DNA from: Catellatospora bangladeshensis
GTDB lineage: Bacteria; Actinomycetota; Actinomycetes; Mycobacteriales; Micromonosporaceae
Assembly (NCBI RefSeq): GCF_016862575.1
Contig: NZ_BONF01000019.1
Location: 1 to 64,000, forward strand
Length of the DNA stretch: 64,000 nt
Direction: 5' to 3'
In this document: positions 1 to 7,865 of the stretch, in pieces
How the letters are laid out: the number at the start of each line of letters is the position of its first letter
Numbering within the stretch: the stretch's first letter is position 1
Translations under genes and position numbers: made by a program
The notes under the pieces: model-generated
Database searches by the model: none
What the model was told of the DNA's origin: nothing
What the model saw: the letters and a program-made list of their open reading frames with translations, nothing else

Positions 1-1
1 G

Positions 2-184
2 GCCGCCGCCTACGTACTCATGCTCGCCGTACTCGGCCCACTGTTCGCCCGCGGCGTCGAACCACTCATCAACCGCATCAGCCGACGCCGCCTCGGCACC
101 GGTGCATCCACCGCCCCGGAAACCGTGCACCTGCCCGGCCAGCTGGGCGCACCCGACCCCGACGGCACCCCTGCCAAGGCCTGA
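2..184 (+). CDS. C-terminal end of a membrane protein, probably a cation:proton antiporter
   Basis: Only the last 60 codons lie in the window; the start is off the left edge. The visible part is one hydrophobic helix (AAAYVLMLAVLGPLFARGVE) followed by a short basic stretch (NRISRRR) and a Pro/Gly-rich hydrophilic tail ending in PAKA. The helix with LGP followed by an Arg resembles the last membrane segment of CPA2-type (KefB/NapA-like) cation:proton antiporters, and the basic residues after it suggest a cytoplasmic C-terminus. The family call is inferred from this short tail alone. A strong hairpin follows 29 bases after the stop. Confidence 0.5.
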   Translation, partial: AAAYVLMLAVLGPLFARGVEPLINRISRRRLGTGASTAPETVHLPGQLGAPDPDGTPAKA

Positions 185-212
185 CCGGCTCGCGGCACGC
201 GCCCCAACCACG

Positions 213-255
213 ACGTCGGCCCGCCTGGAACGAAACAGTCCAGGCGGGCCGACGT
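213..255. terminator. Bidirectional hairpin terminator
   Basis: A 17-bp perfect inverted repeat, ACGTCGGCCCGCCTGGA and its complement, surrounds a 9-base loop (acgaaacag). It sits between the converging ends of the membrane protein gene and the DinB gene, so it can serve both. There is no clear U-tract, as is usual in high-GC actinobacteria. Confidence 0.8.
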
Positions 256-270
256 ATGCGTGAAGCGGGA

Positions 271-786
271 TCACTCCCAGAGGTAGGCCTGCCAGGGGCC
301 GACCTCGGTGGTGTAGCGGCTGCCCAGGGCCTGGGTGACCTGGCCGAGGTGCACGTGGTCGTGGGTGGTCCAGGTGGCGAGCAGCTGGCCGAGGGTGACC
401 GGGCCGAAGGCGGGGTGGGTGCCCTCGCGGGCCAGGTCGTCGGGGGTCAGGCCGAAACCGCGCAGCGCGGCCAGGTTCTCCGCGCGCAGGGTGCGGAACA
501 GGTCCAGCAGCTCGGCGGTGGTGCGCCCGGCCGCGATCGGGGCATGGCCCTCCCGGTCGAACGGCGTGAACGGGCGCTCGGTGCCGTGCTCCAGGATGAT
601 CCGGGCGCGCGGGATCCAGTCGGTCTGCTCGCCGTGGATGAAGTGGGCCAGCACCTCGTGCGCGCTCCACTCGCCCGCGGCGGGGCGGTGCCGGGTCCAG
701 CCGTCGTCGAGCTCGCCGAGCAGTGCGTCGAGGGTGTCGGGCGTGCGGCTCAGCGCGGCGACCGCGTCAGGGAGCTGGAACGTCAT
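271..786 (-). CDS. DinB-superfamily protein
   Basis: 171 aa, the usual length for a DinB_2 four-helix bundle. The family's metal-site histidines fit here: WSAHEVLAHFIHGE at about residues 40-53, and a C-terminal TTHDHVHLGQVTQAL at about 140-154. Members are cytosolic, often bind Ni or Zn, and include thiol-dependent S-transferases (mycothiol or bacillithiol), but most are uncharacterised; the substrate here cannot be told from sequence. Monocistronic as far as can be seen, convergent with the antiporter fragment. Confidence 0.85.
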   Translation of the reverse strand: MTFQLPDAVAALSRTPDTLDALLGELDDGWTRHRPAAGEWSAHEVLAHFIHGEQTDWIPRARIILEHGTERPFTPFDREGHAPIAAGRTTAELLDLFRTLRAENLAALRGFGLTPDDLAREGTHPAFGPVTLGQLLATWTTHDHVHLGQVTQALGSRYTTEVGPWQAYLWE

Positions 787-900
787 GACGTTCAGCCTAG
801 GCCGACCGCTGATCGAAACCGTCCCACCTCCCCGTGGCGGCGGTGCCCGGCGCGAGCCGAGCCGCGCGTCCCGAGGCAGGTGGGACGGTGGCGCACGGTG

Positions 901-1116
901 TCAGTCCACCGAGGCCAGCACCTTCTCGATCTTGGCGACGCGGGTCTGCAGCTCGGTGAGCTGCGCGCTGATCGCGGCCAGCTGCTCGCGCTCGCCGGAC
1001 AGGCCGGACCTGGCCTTGGTCTCCTCGCGGCGGTGCCACAGGAACATCCCGGCGATGGCCAGCACCAGCATGCCGCCCGTCCAGATGGCGCCCATGCTCA
1101 TCGTGTACGAACTCAT
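901..1116 (-). CDS. Small membrane protein with a coiled-coil tail
   Basis: 71 aa. One transmembrane helix at about residues 8-27 (IWTGGMLVLAIAGMFLW) is followed by a charged linker and a heptad-patterned helix (LAAISAQLTELQTRVAKIEKVL). The layout (N-terminal anchor plus short cytoplasmic coiled coil) is like PspB, but I see no specific PspB motif. The start ATG overlaps the stop of the upstream ArsR gene as ATGA, so the two are probably translationally coupled. That suggests a role in the membrane response controlled by the regulator. No function can be assigned. Confidence 0.75.
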   Translation of the reverse strand: MSSYTMSMGAIWTGGMLVLAIAGMFLWHRREETKARSGLSGEREQLAAISAQLTELQTRVAKIEKVLASVD

Positions 1117-1442
1117 GACGTCTTCTCTCCGTCCTCGAGGGTGAGCGTGCGCGCGGCGAGCGCGATGCTCTGCGGGGTGAGCGTCACGGTGAACGGCACC
1201 GTGTCGTAGAACTTCATCGCCTTGCCGTCGGCCGACAGCTCGAACGTGGCGGTGACCAGCCCGGCCGCCTCCAGCCGGGCCAGGTGCAGCTGCAGCAGCG
1301 GCCGGCTGATGCCCAGCTCGCGGGCGAGCGCGCTGACGTAGTTGCGCCCGCTCGCCAGCGCCGCGATCACCCGCATGCGGTGCGGGTTGGCCAGCGTGGC
1401 CAGCATCCGCGCCAGCTCGTCGCCGCTGTGCGAGGTCTCCAC
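1113..1442 (-). CDS. ArsR-type winged-helix transcriptional regulator
   Basis: 109 aa from a GTG start preceded by GGAGCTGGGAGG. Residues 8-75 form a winged helix: LARMLATLANPHRMRVIAAL, then recognition helix region ARELGISRPLLQLHLARLEA and a wing GLVTATFELS. No cysteine metal site is visible, so it is more like the metal-independent ArsR/PadR-like regulators. The reading frame stays open far upstream, but the Shine-Dalgarno and domain start decide for GTG. It overlaps the small membrane protein gene downstream and lies 110 bases behind an MFS transporter gene on the same strand; regulation of that transporter is plausible. Confidence 0.8.
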   Translation of the reverse strand: METSHSGDELARMLATLANPHRMRVIAALASGRNYVSALARELGISRPLLQLHLARLEAAGLVTATFELSADGKAMKFYDTVPFTVTLTPQSIALAARTLTLEDGEKTS

Positions 1443-1466
1443 TCGGTGCCTCCCAGCTCCTTCTTT

Positions 1467-1492
1467 CACCTGCAAGAGAAAGCTAGCAGGTG
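1467..1492. promoter_or_regulatory. Candidate ArsR operator
   Basis: Inverted repeat CACCTGC at 1467-1473 and GCAGGTG at 1486-1492 with a 12-base spacer, 25 bases upstream of the ArsR GTG. The size and position fit an autoregulatory dimer-binding site. Inferred from symmetry only. Confidence 0.4.
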
Positions 1493-1552
1493 CCCGCAAG
1501 AGCTGTCGAGTGCAATAAGCGACAGTGGTTCCGCGACCGACGGAAGACCAGG

Positions 1553-2782
1553 TCAGAGGGCCGCCGGTGCGGCCGCGGGGCGCGGGCTGCGGCGGGCCCA
1601 GGCGACGGTGTACGGGATCGCCGCTCCGATCAGTGCGAACAGGACCGCCATCACCGCCCAGCCGAGCACCCCGTGGCTCAGCGCGAGCCAGGTCAGCAGG
1701 ACCGGGGCGAGCATCCGGCCGAACTGCGCCCCCATCGAGTACGTGGCCTGGTACTGGCCCTGCGCGCCGTCCGGGGCGAGCCCGAACGAGATGCCCCACC
1801 CGGCCGCCGACTGGCGCAGCTCGCCGATCACGTGCACCAGGGCGCCGAGGACGAGCACCGCGACCGCGGCCCAGCCGGGCACCCCGGCGCTCGCCGCGAA
1901 CAGCAGGCAGGCCGCGGCGACGAACAGCCCCGCGGTGCGGGCGGCGCGGGCGGCGCCGTCCAGCCCTTCGGTGCCCCGGGCAGCCCGCACCTGCAGCAGC
2001 ACCACCATGCTGGTGTTGACCAGCAGCAGTACGGCGATCAGCCAGTGCGGCGCGTCCGTGCGGGTGGCGATCCACAGCGGCAGCACCACGTTGAGGATGT
2101 CGAAGTGCATCGCCAGCAGCCCGTCCAGCGCCACGAAGGCCAGGTACGGCCGGTCGCGCAGGGCCACCAGGCGCGGACCGCCGGTCGCGGGCACCGGCGC
2201 GACCGCGGGCAGCCGGAGGCCGAGCAGCGCCGCGCCGAGGAAGCTGACCGCGTTCCCGACGATCATCAGCCGGTACGCCGTGGGAGTGTCCGCGGCGATG
2301 GCGAGGCCGGCCAGCGCGGCGCCGAGCGAGATGCCGACGTTGGTGGTGGCGCGCAGGTAGGCGCGCCCGCGCACCCGGCGCTCGGCGGGCAGCGCCCCGG
2401 CGATCAGCGCGCCGCGCGCACCTCGGGCCGCCGCGTCGGCCAGCGCGGTCACCGCCGACAGTGCGACGAAGGCCGGGAAGGACGCCACCAGCAGCATCGC
2501 CGCGGCGAGCACAGCCTGCAGCGCGTACGCGAACAGCTGGACGCCCCGCGGGCCGCGGCGGTCGGCCAGGTAACCCATCGGCGTGCTCGCCACCACGCAG
2601 ACCAGGGACGCGGCGGTGAGGCCGAGGCCGTACTGCGCCGGGGACAGCCCGACCACCTGGGTGAGGTAGAGGGCGCTCGACGTCACCCACAGTCCCTGTC
2701 CGACGGTGTTGACGAGGGTGACGGCGGCGAGCGCGCGCAGGGGTCCGGAATCGGGCAGCAGTCGCTTCAGCACGGCTTTCAC
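1553..2782 (-). CDS. MFS transporter
   Basis: 409 aa with about 12 hydrophobic segments. The loop between helices 2 and 3 carries the MFS signature in the form GYLADRRGPRG (residues about 67-77). The protein resembles drug/H+ antiporters of actinobacteria; the substrate is unknown. The GTG start has no Shine-Dalgarno before it (the upstream bases are a GTAC repeat), so the mRNA may be leaderless or the start may lie slightly downstream. The ArsR regulator and its partner follow on the same strand, so the three genes may form one unit. Confidence 0.85.
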   Translation of the reverse strand: MKAVLKRLLPDSGPLRALAAVTLVNTVGQGLWVTSSALYLTQVVGLSPAQYGLGLTAASLVCVVASTPMGYLADRRGPRGVQLFAYALQAVLAAAMLLVASFPAFVALSAVTALADAAARGARGALIAGALPAERRVRGRAYLRATTNVGISLGAALAGLAIAADTPTAYRLMIVGNAVSFLGAALLGLRLPAVAPVPATGGPRLVALRDRPYLAFVALDGLLAMHFDILNVVLPLWIATRTDAPHWLIAVLLLVNTSMVVLLQVRAARGTEGLDGAARAARTAGLFVAAACLLFAASAGVPGWAAVAVLVLGALVHVIGELRQSAAGWGISFGLAPDGAQGQYQATYSMGAQFGRMLAPVLLTWLALSHGVLGWAVMAVLFALIGAAIPYTVAWARRSPRPAAAPAAL

Positions 2783-2788
2783 TTAACA

Positions 2789-2800
2789 GTACGTACGTAC
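2789..2800. promoter_or_regulatory. GTACGTACGTAC palindrome upstream of the MFS gene
   Basis: A perfect 12-bp palindrome sits 7 bases upstream of the GTG of the MFS gene and is followed (on the minus strand, upstream) by TTTACA, which could be a -35 element. TetR-type operators often look like this. No TetR gene is visible in the window, so the controlling protein is unknown. Confidence 0.4.
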
Positions 2801-2905
2801 GGTTTGTAAAGCGGTGTGATCACGATCTCGCCGGGCCGGTCCGGCGCTCCGGGTGGTGTTAGCGTGACCCGCCCCTGATGACCGATACGTGCCCGGAAAC
2901 GAACG

Positions 2906-3532
2906 ATGCTGGCGCTGCTGCACACCTCGCAGGCTCACGTGCTGACCTTCGACCGCCTCCGCGGCGAGGTCGCCCCGACGCTCACGCTCTACCACATCGT
3001 CGCCGAGCACCTGCTCGACGAAGCCCGCCGGCGCGGCGTACCGGCCGTCGCCGACCAGGTCACGCAGCAGGTCCAGCTGGCCGCCGAAGCCGGGGCGCGC
3101 GCCGTGCTGTGCACCTGCTCCACCATCGGCGCGCTCGCCGAGAGCGCCGCCGCCGCGGCGGGCATCCCGGTGCTGCGCGTGGACCGGCCCATGGCCGCCG
3201 CCGCGGTCGAGGCCGGGACGCGGATCACGGTGCTGGCCGCGCTCGCCACCACCCTCGCGCCCACCAGCTCGCTGATCGAGCAGGAAGCCGCCCGCGCGGG
3301 CCGCGCCGTCGAGGTGCGCGCGCAGGTGATCTGCGGGGCGTGGGACCGCTTCGAGGCCGGTGACCTCGACGGGTACCTCGACCGGGTCACCGCCGCGCTG
3401 GCCGCGGTGACCGATGCGGACGTGATCGTGCTGGCACAGGCGTCGATGGCCCCGGCCGCCGAGCGCGGCGCGACCGCGATCCCGGTGCTCGCCTCCCCGC
3501 GCCTCGGTTTGCGCGCCGCCGCGGCCCTCTGA
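2906..3532 (+). CDS. Asp/Glu/hydantoin racemase-superfamily protein
   Basis: 208 aa, divergent from the MFS gene. The N-terminal half has the first conserved cysteine of the family in AVLCTCSTIGALAE (residues about 67-80). In the C-terminal half, where racemases carry a second catalytic Cys, the sequence reads VIVLAQASMAP, with Ala/Ser instead. Canonical two-base racemisation therefore looks unlikely; single-Cys members include maleate isomerases, decarboxylases and proteins of unknown role. Small, cytosolic, no signal peptide. Substrate unknown. Confidence 0.75.
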   Translation: MLALLHTSQAHVLTFDRLRGEVAPTLTLYHIVAEHLLDEARRRGVPAVADQVTQQVQLAAEAGARAVLCTCSTIGALAESAAAAAGIPVLRVDRPMAAAAVEAGTRITVLAALATTLAPTSSLIEQEAARAGRAVEVRAQVICGAWDRFEAGDLDGYLDRVTAALAAVTDADVIVLAQASMAPAAERGATAIPVLASPRLGLRAAAAL

Positions 3533-3595
3533 CCGGCACCCCCTCGACCGCCCGCTGTCACGCGCCGCCGCGTGGGTGGTCCGGCGGCCGAGCCG

Positions 3596-4396
3596 TCAGG
3601 CGCCGAAGACCTTGGCGAAGGCCGCGTGCACGGGGGTGCCGGACACGCGGTCGTACACGGCGAAGATGACGTGGTCGAAGCGGTCCACGGTGCGCAGCGC
3701 CTCGGCGAACGCGCCCGCGACGACCGCCGGGTCGTTGCGGAACACGCCGCAGCCCCAGGCGCCGAGCACCAGCGTGCGGTGGCCGTGCGCGGCCGCGATC
3801 GCCAGCACGCGCGTCGCCCGGCGCAGCAGCACGGCGGGCACGTCGGCGGTGTGCTCGGGCTGGTTGCGGACGATCGCGCCCAGGTTGGGGGCGGCGGCGG
3901 TCAGGAACGAGGTCAGGTAGGGCTCGGCGAGCAGGTTGCCCTTGTCGTCACGGAACACCGGGACGGCGGGTGAGTAGACGACCCGGTCGCTGTAGCGCAG
4001 GTCGCGCTGTGCGCGGTGGTACGCGTAGAAGTCCGGTGCGGTGAGCAGCGCGGGGTAGAGCGCCGAGGCGCGGGCGAGGCTCTCCTCCTGCGCCTGGGCG
4101 CCGCCGAGGAAGCCGCCGCCCGGGTTCTTCGCCGAGGCGAACACCAGGGACGCCGCTTCCGGTCCGGCCCGGCGCGCGGCGACCAGGGTGGACTCGCGGG
4201 TCACCTCGATCACGGGGTGCGCCGCACGCTCACCCGGCGGGTCCAGCGGGTCCTCCGGCTGGTAGTGCCGGGTTCCCTCTACCGCGGCGCGTACCGCCGC
4301 TCCGATCTCGACGGTCCTGCCCGCGGCGTCGCGGTAGCCGCCCGCCTCGGCGATCGCCACCGTCTGCCGCGCGATCTCGCGCAACCGGCCGCTCAC
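3596..4396 (-). CDS. Bacterial-type PARG (TIGR02452 / DUF2263) macrodomain protein
   Basis: 266 aa, typical length. The catalytic poly(ADP-ribose) glycohydrolase signature GGG-X6-8-QEE is present as PGGGFLGGAQAQEESL at about residues 89-104. The C-terminal LGAWGCGVFRNDP (about 212-224) is the macrodomain phosphate loop. Family members hydrolyse ADP-ribose polymers or ADP-ribosyl adducts, in DNA repair or in defence against ADP-ribosylating toxins. No ADP-ribosyltransferase gene is seen nearby. The gene lies alone and convergent with the racemase-like gene. Confidence 0.88.
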   Translation of the reverse strand: MSGRLREIARQTVAIAEAGGYRDAAGRTVEIGAAVRAAVEGTRHYQPEDPLDPPGERAAHPVIEVTRESTLVAARRAGPEAASLVFASAKNPGGGFLGGAQAQEESLARASALYPALLTAPDFYAYHRAQRDLRYSDRVVYSPAVPVFRDDKGNLLAEPYLTSFLTAAAPNLGAIVRNQPEHTADVPAVLLRRATRVLAIAAAHGHRTLVLGAWGCGVFRNDPAVVAGAFAEALRTVDRFDHVIFAVYDRVSGTPVHAAFAKVFGA

Positions 4397-4501
4397 CGCC
4401 GCCCCCTCACGTCACTTTCCACGCCCGCAAGGTAGGCAGTCCAGCCCACCCCCGGCAACCGCTTTGCACCACCCCCACCCCCGCAGCCACCCCCTCCCCA
4501 A

Positions 4502-4562
4502 GATCGCCATCTCGTGTCGAAAAGTGCAGCCACACCACACTTCTCGACACGAGACCGCGATC
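4502..4562. repeat. 61-bp palindromic element, family A, copy 1
   Basis: Conserved arms GATCGCxxTCTCGTGTCG and CGACACGAGACCGCGATC enclose a variable 25-base centre. Copies 2 (4596-4656) and 3 (10391-10451) have exactly the same length. The arms pair almost completely. Confidence 0.85.
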
Positions 4563-4595
4563 AACCCACAGCCCGCACCCCGACCGCCCCACGGA

Positions 4596-4656
4596 GATCG
4601 CGGTCTCGTGTCGGAAGGTGGGGCCACACCGCACATTTCGACACGAGACCGCGATC
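4596..4656. repeat. 61-bp palindromic element, family A, copy 2
   Basis: Same arms as copy 1, which lies 33 bases away in the same orientation; the centre differs slightly (GGTGGGGCCACACCGCAC type). Too few units and too palindromic for a CRISPR; more like a REP or MITE-like element. Confidence 0.85.
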
Positions 4657-4740
4657 AACCGTGGAAGCCCGCAAGCCGCGGAAGCCGCCCGGCGGACCGG
4701 CCGGTGAAGGCAGCCGGCTGCCGCCCGGGAGGCCGCCGGG

Positions 4741-5736
4741 TCAGGCGCGGAGGTCGGCCAGGAGGGACTCGACCTCGGTGAAGGCGTCGGCGGGCAGCGG
4801 GGTGAGGGCGAGCGGGGCGAAGTTCTCCTCCGCCTGCGCGACCGTGCGGCACCCGGGGATGGGCAGGTTGTGCGGGCTGCGGGCGAGCAGCCAGCCCAGC
4901 GCGCCCTGCGCGAGGGTGCGGCCGTCGCTGGTCAGCGCCTCGCGCACCCGGTCCACCCGCGCCGCCCACGCCGGAGTGGGCACCCCGTCGTCGAACCACT
5001 GCAGCCACTCGGGGCTGCGCCCGCGCACGTCGTCGCCGCCGATGAGCCCGGCGGTGCCGTGGTACTTGCCGGTGAGCAGCCCCATCGCGAGCGGCCCCCG
5101 GTTGAGCCCGCCCAGGTCGCAGGCGGCCAGCACCTCGACCATCGCCGCGTTGTCGTTGAGCACCGAGGAGTCGTACTGCACCGTCGCGCAGTGCGCACCG
5201 GCCTTGGCGAACGCGGCGGCCCGCTCGGCGTCGTCGGTGCTCCACCCGTACGCCCGGATGCGGCCCTGCGCGACCAGGTCCTCCAGCGTCGCGACCAGGT
5301 CCAGGGCCTGGCTGATCGGCAGCCCGCCGAGGTGCAGCTGGTACAGGTCGAGGTAGTCGGTGCCGAGCCGGCGCAGGATGCCGTCCAGGCAGCTGACCGC
5401 GTACTCGGGCGTCGCGTCCTCGCCGGTGGCCAGGCGCGTCTCCTCGACGGTCGTGTAGCCGAACTTGCTGGCGAGGACCACGTCGTCCCGCCGCCCGGCC
5501 AGGGCCCGGCCGAGCACCCGCTCGCTGTGCCCGGCGCCGTAGTTGCTGGAGGTGTCGAACAGGGTGATGCCGAGGTCGAGGGCGCGGTGCACGGTGCGGA
5601 TCGACTCGTCGTCGTCGACCTCGCCCCAGCCGTAGGGCTGGCCGTCCTCGCCCCAGAACGGGCCGCCGATGGCCCAGCAGCCCATGCCCAGCGCGCTGAC
5701 CTCGATGCCGCTGCGGCCCAGTGTCCGTGTCGTCAT
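4741..5736 (-). CDS. Aldo/keto reductase
   Basis: 331 aa TIM-barrel oxidoreductase using NAD(P)H. The AKR tetrad is visible: Asp in FDTSSNYG (about residue 60), Tyr in NYG (about 65), Lys in ASKFGY (about 91) and His in QLHLGG (about 135). The C-terminal IPGCRTVAQAEENF is the cofactor phosphate-binding loop. Likely reduces small aldehydes or ketones. Divergent from a MerR regulator, with a MerR-type promoter between them, so its expression is probably induced through that regulator. Confidence 0.9.
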   Translation of the reverse strand: MTTRTLGRSGIEVSALGMGCWAIGGPFWGEDGQPYGWGEVDDDESIRTVHRALDLGITLFDTSSNYGAGHSERVLGRALAGRRDDVVLASKFGYTTVEETRLATGEDATPEYAVSCLDGILRRLGTDYLDLYQLHLGGLPISQALDLVATLEDLVAQGRIRAYGWSTDDAERAAAFAKAGAHCATVQYDSSVLNDNAAMVEVLAACDLGGLNRGPLAMGLLTGKYHGTAGLIGGDDVRGRSPEWLQWFDDGVPTPAWAARVDRVREALTSDGRTLAQGALGWLLARSPHNLPIPGCRTVAQAEENFAPLALTPLPADAFTEVESLLADLRA

Positions 5737-5745
5737 GCCAACGAG

Positions 5746-5776
5746 CCTGGCACCTGGAGCGCGCTCCAGGTCAAGC
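5746..5776 (-). promoter_or_regulatory. MerR-type promoter and operator for the aldo/keto reductase
   Basis: A perfect 20-bp palindrome, ACCTGGAGCG and its complement, at 5752-5771 lies between -35 TTGACC and a -10 candidate CAGGCT on the minus strand. The spacer is 19 bases, the overlong spacing typical of MerR-activated promoters. It also sits 17 bases before the MerR start codon, so autorepression is expected. Confidence 0.75.
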
Positions 5777-5788
5777 TATCGTCGGGCC

Positions 5789-6160
5789 ATGACCGCGTAC
5801 ACCCCCTCCGAAACGTCCCGGCGCAGCGGCTTCAGCATCGACACGCTGCGGTACTACGAGCGCATCGGCCTGCTCAGCGAGGTGGACCGCACGCCGGGCG
5901 GGCAGCGCGTCTTCACCGACGACGACCTGGGCTGGCTCGGCATGCTGCGCTGCCTGCGCGATACCGGCATGCCCATCAACCAGATGTGCCGCTTCGCGGA
6001 GCTGTCGCGCAGCGGCGACCAGACCATCGCCGACCGGGTCGAGCTGCTGCGCGCCCACGCCGAGGCGGTCGAGGAGCAGATGGCGCTGCTGGAGAAGCAG
6101 TACGGCCACCTGCGCGACAAGATCCGCTACTACGAGCGGGAGCTGTCCGGTCAGCGCTGA
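5789..6160 (+). CDS. MerR-family transcriptional regulator
   Basis: 123 aa. The N-terminal winged helix is shortened but carries the family signature FSIDTLRYYERIGLL (about residues 14-28) and RVFTDDDLGWLGMLRCLRDTGMPI. The C-terminal antiparallel coiled coil (ERVELLRAHAEAVEEQMALLEKQ region) is the dimerisation helix. No conserved Cys sensor is seen, so it is not a metal sensor; it resembles regulators that control aldo/keto reductases and dehydrogenases. The open frame extends upstream, but ATG at 5789 fits the domain. Its last 10 bases overlap the end of the convergent GntR gene. Confidence 0.88.
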   Translation: MTAYTPSETSRRSGFSIDTLRYYERIGLLSEVDRTPGGQRVFTDDDLGWLGMLRCLRDTGMPINQMCRFAELSRSGDQTIADRVELLRAHAEAVEEQMALLEKQYGHLRDKIRYYERELSGQR

Positions 6161-6900
6161 CCGGGGCCGCCCCACTGCACGGACACCTGGTGCACGGTGC
6201 GCTCGGCGCGCACCTGCATCAGCTCGCCCGCGATGACGGCGCGGTCCACCACCCCGGCCGCGCCGTCGCGGGTGCGGGTGACCCGCTCGCTGACCAGCAC
6301 CGGGCTGCCCTCGGGCCGGTGCAGCAGGCCCGCGCTCGCGGCGGTGAGCGCGGCGGCGGTGATGCGCTCGGTCGCCGAGACGATGTCCATGCCCGCGTCG
6401 GCGAGCGCGGCGTAGAGGGCGACGGCGGTGAAGTCGGTGCCGCGCAGGCGGCTCGCGTACGGTTCGTCCACCCAGGACACCTGGTGGATGGCCGGTACGC
6501 CGTCGACCAGGCGCAGCCGCTCCAGCCGCAGCGCGCGGGCGGCCGTGTCCCGTTCGCCCCACAGCGCGGCGGCCCAGGCGGGCATGGTGCGCAGCGAGTG
6601 CGACACCACCTCGGTGCTGACCCGGTGGCCCTGCTCGCGCAGGTCGTCGACGAAGCTGCGCAGGGTGTCCAGCCGGTACGCCGGGCGCGCCGGGGCGACG
6701 AAGGTGCCACGTCCTGCCTCGACCACGATCAGCCCGTCGTCGATCAGGGCCTGCAGCGCCTGCCGTGCCGTCGCCAGCGCCACCTCGTAGTGGACGCTCA
6801 GCTCCCGCTGGGCGGGCAGCGCGGTGCCGGGCGGGTACTCCCCGCGCCGGATGCGCTCGGCGAGGTCCGCGGCGATGGCCCGATACCGAGGGCTGGGCAT
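6151..6900 (-). CDS. GntR/HutC-family transcriptional regulator
   Basis: 249 aa from ATG preceded by AGGAG. The N-terminal GntR winged helix spans about 1-70 (RYRAIAADLAERIRRGEYPPG, then LSVHYEVALATARQALQAL and a wing GTFV). The C-terminal half is a UTRA ligand-binding domain of the HutC subfamily, with LRLERLRLVDGVPAIHQVSWV and SATERITAAALTA. The ligand is unknown. An upstream-extended frame runs into a hairpin repeat and is not the real start. It could control genes elsewhere; the adjacent trp genes are separated from it by a terminator-like repeat. Confidence 0.88.
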   Translation of the reverse strand: MPSPRYRAIAADLAERIRRGEYPPGTALPAQRELSVHYEVALATARQALQALIDDGLIVVEAGRGTFVAPARPAYRLDTLRSFVDDLREQGHRVSTEVVSHSLRTMPAWAAALWGERDTAARALRLERLRLVDGVPAIHQVSWVDEPYASRLRGTDFTAVALYAALADAGMDIVSATERITAAALTAASAGLLHRPEGSPVLVSERVTRTRDGAAGVVDRAVIAGELMQVRAERTVHQVSVQWGGPGQR

Positions 6901-7019
6901 GGCGGCGCTCCTGTCGTCGGACGGCGAGGATGCCAGCAAGTATCCCCGGCATCCCGCGCGCCGATCGACGCCGCCGCCCGCGTCTGCCCGCCGCGTCAAG
7001 ACCACGCCTTCCCGCCGCG

Positions 7020-7070
7020 TTAAGAAGGGCACCTTCTTCTACGCAAAGCGTTAAGAAGGTGCCCTTCCTT
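7020..7070. repeat. Hairpin repeat family C, copy 1 (also acts as trpA terminator)
   Basis: Arms AAGAAGGGCACCTTCTT at 7022-7038 and AAGAAGGTGCCCTTCCTT at 7053-7070 flank a 14-base loop. The repeat touches the trpA stop codon directly. A second copy lies in the same position relative to the chitinase gene at 58031-58084. Confidence 0.85.
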
Positions 7071-7865
7071 TCAGGTATCCAGGGTGGTGCGGAGGGAGGT
7101 GACGAAGGCGGCGGTGTCGGCGGGGGTGGCGCCGTCGAGGATGCGGCGCATGAGGGCCGAGCCGACCACGACGCCGTCGGCGGAGCGGGCCCCGGCGGCG
7201 GCGTGGTCCGGGGTGGAGATGCCGAAGCCGAGGAGTACGGGCAGGTCGGTGTGCTGTTTGAGGGTCGCGGCGTAGGCGCCGGCCGTGGCGGGCAGGGCGG
7301 TGCGCTCGCCGGTGGTGGCCATGGCGGTGACCGCGTAGACGAAGCCCCGGCTGCGCTGCGCGATCTCGCGGAGCCGGGCGGGGCTGCTGCTGGGTGCGGC
7401 GACCAGGATCAGGTCGATCCCGGCCCCGGCGGCGGCCTGCTCCAGCCCGGCCGACTCGTCCAGCGGCAGGTCGGGCACGATGAGGCCGCGTACGCCGGCC
7501 TCGGCCAGCGCGGCGCAGACCGCGGCGAGGCCCTCCCGCGCGACGAGGTGGTAGTACGTCATCACGATCAGCGGCACGTCCACGCGGACCGTACGCAGAT
7601 CGGCGAGCAGGATGCGCAGGCTGGTGCCCCGGTGCAGCGCCCGGTCGGACGCCTCCTGCACCGTGGGGCCGTCGACGGTCGGCTCGGAGAACGGCAGCCC
7701 GATCTCGATGGCGTCCGCGCCCGCCTCGGCGCAGGCGCGCAGGTGGGCGGTCCAGTCGTCGCACACGCCCGCGGTGACGTACGGCACGAGCAGCTTGCGG
7801 CCGGCGTCGCGGCGAGCGCGCAGGTGGGTCTCGACGGGCACGCCCGTCACGGTCGGCGTCGTCAC
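7071..7865 (-). CDS. trpA: Tryptophan synthase alpha chain
   Basis: 264 aa (beta/alpha)8 barrel that cleaves indole-3-glycerol phosphate to indole and glyceraldehyde-3-phosphate. The catalytic Glu is in EIGLPFSEP (about residue 48) and the catalytic Asp in VDGPTVQ (about 59); the phosphate-binding GFGIS loop is near 210. Several conserved positions differ from typical TrpA: FSEPTVDG instead of FSDPxADG, and AMATTGERT in the loop that usually reads GVTG. It starts at GTG, overlapping the trpB stop as GTGA, so the subunits are coupled. No other trp genes are nearby. Confidence 0.9.
   Translation of the reverse strand: MTTPTVTGVPVETHLRARRDAGRKLLVPYVTAGVCDDWTAHLRACAEAGADAIEIGLPFSEPTVDGPTVQEASDRALHRGTSLRILLADLRTVRVDVPLIVMTYYHLVAREGLAAVCAALAEAGVRGLIVPDLPLDESAGLEQAAAGAGIDLILVAAPSSSPARLREIAQRSRGFVYAVTAMATTGERTALPATAGAYAATLKQHTDLPVLLGFGISTPDHAAAGARSADGVVVGSALMRRILDGATPADTAAFVTSLRTTLDT

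Larger units (their letters stand above)
4397..4740. other. Intergenic region with two copies of a palindromic repeat
   Basis: 344 bases without a convincing gene. The middle is occupied by two 61-bp inverted-repeat units (given separately). The rest is GC-rich and has no obvious promoter apart from sequence preceding the PARG gene. Confidence 0.6.

Noticed and set aside
1113-2690. A 525-codon open frame on the minus strand covering the MFS gene
   Set aside because: Only its last 109 codons (ArsR) look like protein; the rest is Arg/Gly/Ala-rich out-of-frame sequence opposite in phase to the MFS gene.
4502-4656. Two regularly spaced repeats as a CRISPR array
   Set aside because: Only two units, each a 61-bp palindrome with a variable centre, no leader and no cas genes.
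7020-7032. An upstream start at 7032 for the GntR regulator
   Set aside because: It would begin inside the hairpin repeat; ATG 6900 has AGGAG and the usual GntR N-terminus.
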